17,076 bases of DNA from assembly GCA_002491225.1 (NCBI GenBank), contig DKVN01000148.1, forward strand, positions 2,700 to 19,775, given 5' to 3'. Below the pieces are notes generated by a model. That model was not told the DNA's origin. It did no database searches and saw nothing but the letters and a program-made list of their open reading frames with translations. Both the position numbers and the translations under genes were made by a program. Below, piece after piece: positions 12,017 through 17,076 of this stretch (positions within the stretch are counted from its first letter, which is position 1; the number at the start of each line of letters is the position of its first letter). Source of the DNA: Faecalibacterium sp. UBA7177. Lineage in GTDB: Bacteria; Bacillota; Clostridia; Oscillospirales; Ruminococcaceae.

Positions 12017-13357
12017 TCACGGCCTGCCCTTGACGCTGCCGTCTCCCCGCTCCCGCACCAGCATCCGCACCGGGGTGCCCTCGAGGCCAAAGTGTTCCCG
12101 GATCTGGTTTTCGAGATACCGCTGGTAGGAAAAATGGAACAGGTCCCTGCGGTTGACAAAGCAGACAAAGGTCGGCGGCCGGGTGGAGGCCTGGGTCATG
12201 TAGAAAATTTTGAGGCGGCGGCCCTTGTCGCTGGGGGGCTGCACCCGGGCGGTGGCCCGGGCCAGCAGCTCGTTGAGCACCCCGGTGCGCACCCGCAGCG
12301 CGTTGTTCGCGTCCACCGTGCGGATCATCTCAAACAGCTGGTCCACCCGCTGGCCGGTCCTGGCGCTGATAAAGAGGATGGGCGCGTAGGACATAAAGCT
12401 GAAGTCATTCTCCAGCTTTTTGCGCATCTTGTCCATCGTCTTGTCGTCTTTTTCCACCGCGTCCCACTTGTTCACCGCGATGATGCAGCCCTTGCCCTGC
12501 TCGTGGGCGTACCCGGCCACCTTGCTGTCCTGCTCGGTAAAGCCCTCGGTGGCGTCGATCAGGATCACGCACACCCGGCTGCGCTCGACCGCCGCCAGGC
12601 TGCGCAGCACGCTGTACCGCTCGATGCCGCTCTCGACCCGGCCCTTTTTGCGCAGGCCCGCGGTGTCGGTAAAGACAAAGCTGCCAAAGGCGTTGTCCAC
12701 CGGGCTGTCGATGGCGTCCCGGGTGGTGCCGGCCTCGTCGGCCACAATCATCCGCTGCTCGCCCAAAATATAGTTGATGAGGCTGGATTTGCCCACGTTA
12801 GGCCGCCCGATCACCGCCACCGGAATCCGCTCGTCCTCCCCGGCCTCCTCGTCGGGCCAGTTTAGATGCGCGCAGACCGCGTCGAGCAGGTCTCCGGTGC
12901 CGTGCCCGTGCACGCTGGACACCCCGATCAGCTCGCCCAGGCCGAGCGAGTAAAAATCGTACAGCTCCATCGGGGGCTCGCCCACCCGGTCGCACTTGTT
13001 CACGGCCAGCACCACCGGCTTGCCGCTGCGCTGCAGCATCGCGGCGATGTCCCGGTCCTGCGCGGTGACCCCGGCATTGATGTCGGTGACCATGATGATG
13101 CAGTCGGCCGAGTCGATGGCCAACTGGGCCTGCTGGCGGATGTGGGCCAGGATGCCATCATCGGTGCCCGGCTCGATGCCGCCGGTGTCGGCCAGCAGAA
13201 AGTGGCGGTTCTGCCACTCGCAGTCGGCAAAGATGCGGTCCCGGGTGACGCCGGGGGTATCCTCGACAATGGCCAGCCGCTGGCCCACCAACTTGTTGAA
13301 GAGGGTGGATTTGCCCACGTTGGGCCGCCCCACCACCGCGACAATGGGTTTTGCCAT
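12017..13357 (-). CDS. der: Ribosome-assembly GTPase Der (EngA)
   Basis: A 446-residue protein with two tandem GTPase domains and a KH-like C-terminal domain, the architecture unique to Der, which acts in 50S subunit maturation. Domain 1: GRPNVGKS 10-17, DTPGVTRDR 33-41, DTGG 57-60, NKCD 120-123. Domain 2: GRPNVGKS 184-191, DEAGTTRDAID 207-217, DTAGLRKKGR 231-240, NKWD 296-299. The C-terminal part has 'IFYMTQASTRPPTFVCFVN' and the typical 'YQRYLENQIREHFGLEGTPVR'. Length is normal. The ATG at 13357 has AAAGGA about nine bases upstream; the in-frame extension to 13453 has no homology or ribosome binding site. A leader hairpin CTGCCG-N7-CGGCAG lies just before the gene. Upstream is the DUF512 radical SAM gene and downstream plsY, a common clostridial order. 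Confidence 0.95.
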   Translation of the reverse strand: MAKPIVAVVGRPNVGKSTLFNKLVGQRLAIVEDTPGVTRDRIFADCEWQNRHFLLADTGGIEPGTDDGILAHIRQQAQLAIDSADCIIMVTDINAGVTAQDRDIAAMLQRSGKPVVLAVNKCDRVGEPPMELYDFYSLGLGELIGVSSVHGHGTGDLLDAVCAHLNWPDEEAGEDERIPVAVIGRPNVGKSSLINYILGEQRMIVADEAGTTRDAIDSPVDNAFGSFVFTDTAGLRKKGRVESGIERYSVLRSLAAVERSRVCVILIDATEGFTEQDSKVAGYAHEQGKGCIIAVNKWDAVEKDDKTMDKMRKKLENDFSFMSYAPILFISARTGQRVDQLFEMIRTVDANNALRVRTGVLNELLARATARVQPPSDKGRRLKIFYMTQASTRPPTFVCFVNRRDLFHFSYQRYLENQIREHFGLEGTPVRMLVRERGDGSVKGRP

Positions 13358-13523
13358 ACCTTGTTTTCCTTTCCCTCTCATTGGCTGCCGGGGCGGGCGG
13401 CAGGCGCGTTTTTGCGCCAAACCGCCCGCACACCAGGCAACCAAACGGATCAAACGCCAAAAATATTACGCTTTGGATATTTTCTCCCGCGCGAAGCACA
13501 CCAGCGGCGCGCACCGGCAGCTG

Positions 13524-14837
13524 CTACTCCCGCGCGCCGATCAGCATCCGCAGACACTCGCCGCCGTCGCTGGGCAGGATGACCGCCCGCACCCCGAGCG
13601 CCCGTTCGAGCTGGGCCAGCGAGATGTCGTCCAAAAAGAGATCCCTCTCGGCCCGCAGCATATTTTCCGGGATGCCCAACAGGCGGCTGTGCAGCCGCCC
13701 GCGGCACTGGGCGATGATGTCGGTGGCGGTGACGAGACCGGCCACCCCCACATTGCCGCCGAAAAAGTCGTTGCGGATGGGATGCACCCAGAGCGACACC
13801 CCCGGATGGCGGCGCTGGGCCGCGGCGGCCAGCTCGCTGATGAGCGGCGCGGCCATCTCGCCGGTGACAAGATCCATCCGGCGGGGCCGCAGCGGCAGCT
13901 TGCGGCGGGCCGAGGCCAGCGCCTCCAGAAAGCGCTCCCGGTAGCAGCGCCACATGCCCACCCCGTTTTCCAGCTGGGGGTAGCCCTCGTAAAAGCTCTC
14001 GGGCGGGATGGGCTTTTGGGCCAGCAGGTACCACTCGTCTCCCGGGTAGACCAGCCGTTTGCCGTGGGCCTTTTTGCAGGCCCGGCCCGCCTCCTCCAAA
14101 ATCTCCAGCACCTCCAGCGCGCTCTCCCGGTCGTAGGGGGACAGCGGGTAGAGGCCCTTGCGGTAGGCGGTAAGGCCGCTGGGCACCGCCGCGATGCTCT
14201 GCACCGCCGGGTGCATGCCGGTCAAATCGCGCAGGGTGCGGCGCAGCGCGTCCCCGTCGTTGATGCCGCGGCAGAGCACCAGCTGGCAGTTGAGCGCGAT
14301 GCCCGCGTCGGCAAACTCCTGCAAATACCGCAGCACCTCCCCCGCCCGCTTGTTGGCCATCATCCGCACCCGCAGCGCCGGGTCGGTGGTGTGCACCGAG
14401 ACGTTGATCGGGCTGATGTGCATGGTCTTGATCCGGTCCACCTCGCGCTGATTGAGGTTGGTCAGGGTGATATAGTTGCCGAACAAAAAGGAGAGCCGCT
14501 CGTCATCGTCCTTAAAATAGAGGCTCTGCCGCAGCCCCGGGGGCAGTTGGTCGATAAAGCAGAAGATGCAGTGGTTGGCGCAGGCGTGCTGCTGGTCGAT
14601 CAGGTAGGTGGCAAAGCTGCAGCCCAGCGGCTCATACTCCGCCTTTTCCACCTGCAGATACTGCAGCTTGCCCCCCACCGAGGCGGCCAGCGAGATGCGC
14701 GCCGGGGTGGTGTAGAACTGGTAGTCGAGCATATCGTTCAGCTCGTGCCCGTCGGCCGAGAGCAGCACCGCCCCCGCCCTGAGGCCCAGCCGCTCGGCCG
14801 CCGAGCCCTTGTCCACCGATTGCACCCGCACTGCCAA
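13524..14837 (-). CDS. PDZ-radical SAM-DUF512 protein
   Basis: A 437-residue protein of the widespread clostridial family with three parts. A PDZ-like N-terminus spans about 1-60 ('VQSVDKGSAAERLGLRAGAVLLSADG'). A radical SAM-type centre has cysteines C86-x3-C90-x2-C93 in 'ACANHCIFCFIDQLP'. The C-terminal DUF512 domain includes 'FGGNVGVAGLVTATDI'. The family is predicted to bind a [4Fe-4S] cluster and SAM; its substrate is unknown. The start is a TTG at 14837 with GGGGAGGTG nine bases upstream. A GTG at 14903 gives a longer ORF with no similarity, and a GTG two codons later is too far from the site. It sits 166 bases before der. Its clusters may come from the nearby SufCB, which is inference. 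Confidence 0.87.
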   Translation of the reverse strand: MAVRVQSVDKGSAAERLGLRAGAVLLSADGHELNDMLDYQFYTTPARISLAASVGGKLQYLQVEKAEYEPLGCSFATYLIDQQHACANHCIFCFIDQLPPGLRQSLYFKDDDERLSFLFGNYITLTNLNQREVDRIKTMHISPINVSVHTTDPALRVRMMANKRAGEVLRYLQEFADAGIALNCQLVLCRGINDGDALRRTLRDLTGMHPAVQSIAAVPSGLTAYRKGLYPLSPYDRESALEVLEILEEAGRACKKAHGKRLVYPGDEWYLLAQKPIPPESFYEGYPQLENGVGMWRCYRERFLEALASARRKLPLRPRRMDLVTGEMAAPLISELAAAAQRRHPGVSLWVHPIRNDFFGGNVGVAGLVTATDIIAQCRGRLHSRLLGIPENMLRAERDLFLDDISLAQLERALGVRAVILPSDGGECLRMLIGARE

Positions 14838-14910
14838 CGCCCTGCACCTCCCCTGCCCGGCCCCGCATCCGCGAAAAGCCGGTGTTGATCCTGCAAAAAT
14901 CACGTTCTCA

Positions 14911-14923
14911 TGTCATCCTGACA
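14911..14923. promoter_or_regulatory. Dyad upstream of the DUF512-der-plsY genes
   Basis: A perfect inverted repeat TGTCA-TCC-TGACA lies in the rpmF-DUF512 gap. A weak minus-strand promoter (TTGTGT, 17 bases, GTGATT) overlaps it, so an operator role is possible. The evidence is limited to the symmetry and position. Confidence 0.3.
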
Positions 14924-14926
14924 CAA

Positions 14927-14957
14927 GAGAAAAGGGGAAGGCAATGCCTCCCCCTCT
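14927..14957 (-). terminator. Terminator of the yceD-rpmF unit
   Basis: Reading the minus strand, AGGGGGAGGC (14955-14946), loop ATT, and GCCTTCCCCT (14942-14933) form a 10-bp stem with one G-U pair, followed by TTTCTCTTG. It separates rpmF from the downstream DUF512 gene. Confidence 0.8.
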
Positions 14958-14969
14958 CAGAAGCCCTGC

Positions 14970-15152
14970 TCAGGCCTCTTTCTTGACGATTTCCTTGCCC
15001 TTGTAGTAGCCGCAGTTGCCGCATACCTGGTGGGGAAGTTTATACTCGCCGCACTGGCTGCATTTGACCAGCGCGGGAGCCTCCAGCTTCCACACAGAGG
15101 AGCGGCGTTTGTCGCGCCGTGCCTTGGAAACCTTTCTCTTGGGTACTGCCAT
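14970..15152 (-). CDS. rpmF: Ribosomal protein bL32
   Basis: A 60-residue 50S subunit protein. It begins MAVPKRKVSKARRDKRRS and carries two Cys pairs, C31-x2-C34 and C44-x2-C47, forming the zinc ribbon. This is therefore the zinc-binding (C+) form. The ATG at 15152 has GAGGAGGTG with eight bases spacing after GGAGG; an in-frame ATG three codons earlier overlaps that site. It lies 24 bases downstream of yceD, the standard bacterial pair. plsX, often next in other bacteria, is not here: a terminator follows. Confidence 0.97.
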   Translation of the reverse strand: MAVPKRKVSKARRDKRRSSVWKLEAPALVKCSQCGEYKLPHQVCGNCGYYKGKEIVKKEA

Positions 15153-15176
15153 GTTAAGCACCTCCTCATATGGGAA

Positions 15177-15683
15177 TCATTCGAGCAGTTTTCGCAAACC
15201 CGCCAGCCGCGGGTCCAGCGCCGTCCCCGGTGCAACGTCCGGGGCGCAGCAGCCGCAGCCGTCCGCTTTGGGCCTGCCGCAAACCGGGCAGAGGCCCTCA
15301 CAGTCCTCCCGGCAGAGCAGCACCGGCTTGATCTCGAGCACCAGCTCCTGGTAGACCAGCTCGCTTAGCGGCAAAACGCCGTTTTCCTCGAGCGGGAGCT
15401 CCAGCTCCTCGCTGGCGAGATCCGCCGGGCGCACCGACCAGCTGCGGGTAAAGGCATAGGGCTGCACCACCGGCGCAAGGCACCGGGCACACTCCCCCGC
15501 CGCCTCGGCCGTGATCGCGCAGGTCAGGTCTACCCCCTCGGCGGTGGGCACGGCGCGAAACCGCACCCCGACCGGGGCGTCCACCCGATAGCCCGGAAAA
15601 TCCCAGCCGGACAGGGCAAGCGAAAATTCTGTTTCGTAGGGTGTGCGGCCCCGTTCCAAAAAGGTTTTCAGATCAAACTGCAT
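15177..15683 (-). CDS. YceD / DUF177 family protein
   Basis: A 168-residue protein of the DUF177 family (YceD), linked to 23S rRNA maturation and almost always encoded before rpmF. Marks are 'AAGECARCLAPV' (61-72; CARCL is the conserved core) and the Cys-rich tail: C124-x3-C128, C132-x2-C135 in 'GLCPVCGRPKADGCGCC', likely a zinc-binding cluster and common in Gram-positive versions. 'VLPLSELVYQELVLEIKP' is the typical central helix. The ATG at 15683 has GAGG six bases upstream. An ATG eight codons earlier (15707) lacks a site. A strong promoter lies at 15736-15764, and rpmF follows after 24 bases. Confidence 0.88.
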   Translation of the reverse strand: MQFDLKTFLERGRTPYETEFSLALSGWDFPGYRVDAPVGVRFRAVPTAEGVDLTCAITAEAAGECARCLAPVVQPYAFTRSWSVRPADLASEELELPLEENGVLPLSELVYQELVLEIKPVLLCREDCEGLCPVCGRPKADGCGCCAPDVAPGTALDPRLAGLRKLLE

Positions 15684-15735
15684 GATGTACCTCGTGCATA
15701 AAACCATCCAACGCCCTCAAAACGGCCGCCTTATC

Positions 15736-15764
15736 AGTATATCGAAACTTGGGCGCTTTGTCAA
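15736..15764 (-). promoter_or_regulatory. Strong sigma-A-type promoter of yceD-rpmF
   Basis: On the minus strand TTGACA (15764-15759), 17 bases, TATACT (15741-15736). The -35 is perfect, the -10 five of six and spacing optimal, as expected for a ribosomal-protein unit. The leader of roughly 45 bases precedes yceD. Confidence 0.88.
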
Positions 15765-15795
15765 CACAAACCGGCGGGAAAATTGCCCAAAAACG

Positions 15796-15834
15796 CCCCG
15801 AAAGGCGCCCGGCTCACCCCGAAAGGCGCCCGGC
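15796..15834. repeat. Two-copy 18-bp direct repeat
   Basis: CCCCGAAAGGCGCCCGGC occurs at 15796-15813 and 15817-15834 (period 21). Each copy contains the palindrome GGCGCC. It lies in the non-coding gap 15765-15955, behind the yceD promoter. Two copies are too few for a CRISPR or minisatellite call. Confidence 0.7.
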
Positions 15835-15883
15835 CCGCCCCAAACAGCCCGGCCCGGCGTGCTGCAGGGGGGTAAACGCCGCC

Positions 15884-15955
15884 GGTGCGGGCCGGTCACC
15901 CAGCCCGCACCGGGAAAACGCGATGCCAAAAAGCCCTTACCGGCTTCCTGCCAGC
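15884..15955 (-). terminator. Possible weak terminator region after the small P-loop gene
   Basis: Reading the minus strand from the stop codon at 15956, a short stem AAGCC-N6-GGCTT is followed by TTTGG (about 15943-15923). Then comes a perfect 9-bp stem GGTGCGGGC / GCCCGCACC (15911-15884) without a good T-run. Neither alone is a convincing intrinsic terminator. Confidence 0.35.
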
Positions 15956-16360
15956 TTACAGATGCTTTTTGACCGACTCCGGCAGCTCTTCCTCGCTGGC
16001 CGACACGGTGACGACCACCTTGACCGAATCGCCCGCCTTGCGCTCGATGGCGTCCAGCAGCTTCGCGAGTTTCTCATAATCGCGGCCGATGATCTTGAGG
16101 ATGCCGTCGATGTACAGCTCGGTGATGTCGTAATTCCCGGCCAGCACGCCGCAGACAAAGCCGTACAGCATCTCGGCGCCCTCGATGTTGTACTCCTCCA
16201 CGTCGATCAGACGCGCCTTGTGCACGATCTCATAGGTCAGCTTCATGGATTTCTCGATGACCACCACGTTGCCGGAGGTCGTCTGCGCGGCGTGGTTGAT
16301 CTGCTCGATAATCGTTTTGGTCTTGCCCGAGCCTTTGGTGCCAACTACCAGTTTGATCAT
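15956..16360 (-). CDS. Small conserved P-loop protein of unknown function
   Basis: A 134-residue cytoplasmic protein starting MIKLVVGTKGSGKTKTII. GTKGSGKT at 7-14 is a Walker A motif directly after the first strand. 'NVVVIEKSMKLTYEI', 'RLIDVEEYNIEGAEMLYGFV' and 'YDITELYIDGILKIIGRD' form the middle, with 'ITELYIDGI' a plausible Walker B strand (Asp at the end). The C-terminus 'SVKVVVTVSASEEELPESVKKHL' has a strand and a sensor-like SAS. I recognise this as a clostridial conserved protein sometimes labelled PilT-like, a label I do not trust because it lacks the secretion-ATPase motifs. AAAGGAGG lies nine bases before the ATG. It is 95 bases downstream of pgi on the same strand. Confidence 0.72.
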   Translation of the reverse strand: MIKLVVGTKGSGKTKTIIEQINHAAQTTSGNVVVIEKSMKLTYEIVHKARLIDVEEYNIEGAEMLYGFVCGVLAGNYDITELYIDGILKIIGRDYEKLAKLLDAIERKAGDSVKVVVTVSASEEELPESVKKHL

Positions 16361-16386
16361 AATGGGGGTCCTCCTTTTTCTTTCGC

Positions 16387-16406
16387 GCGGCAGCGGGGGC
16401 CGCCGC
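16387..16406 (-). other. Hairpin in the pgi-P-loop gene gap
   Basis: GCGGCGGC-CCCC-GCTGCCGC on the minus strand forms an 8-bp stem with one G-U pair. It is followed by GCGAAAGAAAAAGGAGG, the ribosome binding site of the P-loop gene, with no T-run, so it is a leader or processing stem rather than a terminator. Confidence 0.45.
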
Positions 16407-16455
16407 GTCAGAGATCATTGTTTTTTGGGGGGAATGCCTTGCAGCAAGGGGCTTC

Positions 16456-17076
16456 TCAGCCCAGCTTTGCCTCCAGCTCGGCCTTGCGGTCCTCATAGCC
16501 GGGCTTGCCCAGCAGGGCGAACATGTTCTTTTTGTAGCTCTCGACGCCCGGCTGGTCAAAGGGGTTGACCCCCAGCAGATAGCCGCTGATGGCGCAGGCC
16601 CGCTCGAAGAAATAGATCAGGCGGCCGAGGTTCTCCTCGTCCAGCTTATCCACCTCGATGATCATGTTGGGCACCCCGCCGTCGGTGTGGGCCAGGATGG
16701 TGCCCTCCATCGCCTTGCGGTTGACCACGCTCATGTTCTGGTCGGCCAGGAAGTTGAGGCCGTCGAAGTTGTCGGCGCTCTTGTTGATGAAGAGGTCGCG
16801 GGCGGGCTGCTGGATGTCCACCACCGTCTCAAACATGATCCGTGCGCCGTCCTGCACAAACTGGCCCATCGAGTGCAGGTCGGTCGAGAAGATCACGCTG
16901 GTGGGCATCAGGCCCTTGTGATCCTTGCCCTCGCTCTCGCCAAACAGCTGCTTGTACCACTCGTTCATCATGGTAAAGTTGGGCTCGTAGCAGGCCAGCA
17001 GCTCCACCGCCTTGCCCTTGCGGTAGAGGATGTTGCGGGCCGCGGCGTAGCGGTAGCAGGCGTTGTCCGGCGAAAG
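16456..17076 (-). CDS. pgi: Glucose-6-phosphate isomerase, C-terminal part (runs off window)
   Basis: The last 207 codons of phosphoglucose isomerase, which interconverts glucose-6-phosphate and fructose-6-phosphate in glycolysis. The visible frame begins 'LSPDNACYRYAAARNILYRKG', continues 'LLACYEPNF', 'DLHSMGQFVQDG' and 'ARIMFETVV', and carries the family signature near the end in 'GVNPFDQPGVESYKKNMFALLGK', with the catalytic-region Lys. The frame is open to the edge, so the 5' part lies beyond base 17076. The internal GTG at 17007 is a Val codon, not the start. The stop is at 16456-16458, and the small P-loop gene follows. Residue numbering is not given because the N-terminus is missing. 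Confidence 0.95.
   Translation of the reverse strand, partial: LSPDNACYRYAAARNILYRKGKAVELLACYEPNFTMMNEWYKQLFGESEGKDHKGLMPTSVIFSTDLHSMGQFVQDGARIMFETVVDIQQPARDLFINKSADNFDGLNFLADQNMSVVNRKAMEGTILAHTDGGVPNMIIEVDKLDEENLGRLIYFFERACAISGYLLGVNPFDQPGVESYKKNMFALLGKPGYEDRKAELEAKLG

Noticed and set aside
12996..14888. 630-codon plus-strand open frame over der and DUF512
   Set aside because: It is antisense to two firmly recognised genes. High GC content makes long spurious frames common.
15796..15834. CRISPR-like repeat
   Set aside because: There are only two 18-bp copies with a 3-base gap, no spacers and no cas genes.
15956..16360. Pilus retraction ATPase PilT
   Set aside because: At 134 residues with only a Walker A motif, it lacks the Asp and His boxes and the N-terminal domain of secretion ATPases.

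Overview
The window is about 17 kb of GC-rich DNA with the gene content of a Gram-positive anaerobic gut Clostridium, most likely Oscillospiraceae/Ruminococcaceae (a Gemmiger-, Subdoligranulum- or Faecalibacterium-like bacterium). This assignment is inference. It rests on a T-box leader, a SufC-SufB iron-sulfur pair without its usual partners, the order DUF512 radical SAM - der - plsY, yceD-rpmF, and strong AAGGAGG-type ribosome binding sites beside high-GC coding sequence. I see no rRNA, tRNA, insertion sequence, phage gene or CRISPR array. It looks like ordinary chromosome carrying some unusual proteins.

Layout. Positions 1-2314 (+): a Sel1-repeat protein with a basic, histone-like tail, then a DUF1624-type membrane acyltransferase. 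Positions 2331-3029: two strong hairpin terminators flank a 27-codon membrane-peptide ORF (-), followed by a duplicated-domain DUF1508 (YegP-type) protein (-). Positions 3162-4987 (+): a P-loop ATPase of the PRK06851 type and a flavoprotein oxidoreductase with a compact four-cysteine motif. The oxidoreductase promoter has a long spacer containing a dyad. Positions 5155-6171 (-): a two-gene unit of an acidic Ala/Glu-rich YtxH-like protein and a glutaredoxin.

Positions 6335-9310 (+): a methionine-uptake operon. It has a strong promoter, a T-box leader with an AUG specifier, then metN, metI and metQ, and ends in a terminator. The MetQ lipoprotein is the most striking thing here. Its two sequence halves are in swapped order relative to every MetQ I know, a natural circular permutation placed behind a normal lipoprotein signal. 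Positions 9359-11134 (+): a promoter, sufC and sufB overlapping by ATGA, and a terminator.

Positions 11178-14837 (-): DUF512 radical SAM protein, der (two-domain ribosome-assembly GTPase) and plsY. PlsY carries an N-terminal extension with a GGADGPTAIF motif otherwise typical of the Na+-pumping decarboxylase beta subunit. Positions 14927-15764 (-): yceD and rpmF (ribosomal protein L32) with a strong promoter and a terminator. Positions 15956-17076 (-): a small uncharacterised P-loop protein and the C-terminal part of pgi, which runs off the window.

How the parts work together. Uncharged tRNA-Met should open the T-box and raise expression of MetNIQ, which imports methionine. SufCB would assemble Fe-S clusters for enzymes such as the DUF512 radical SAM protein and possibly the flavoprotein. 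Der, L32 and YceD serve ribosome and rRNA functions, and PlsY makes lysophosphatidate for membrane lipids. All functional statements come from family recognition by eye; nothing was searched or computed.
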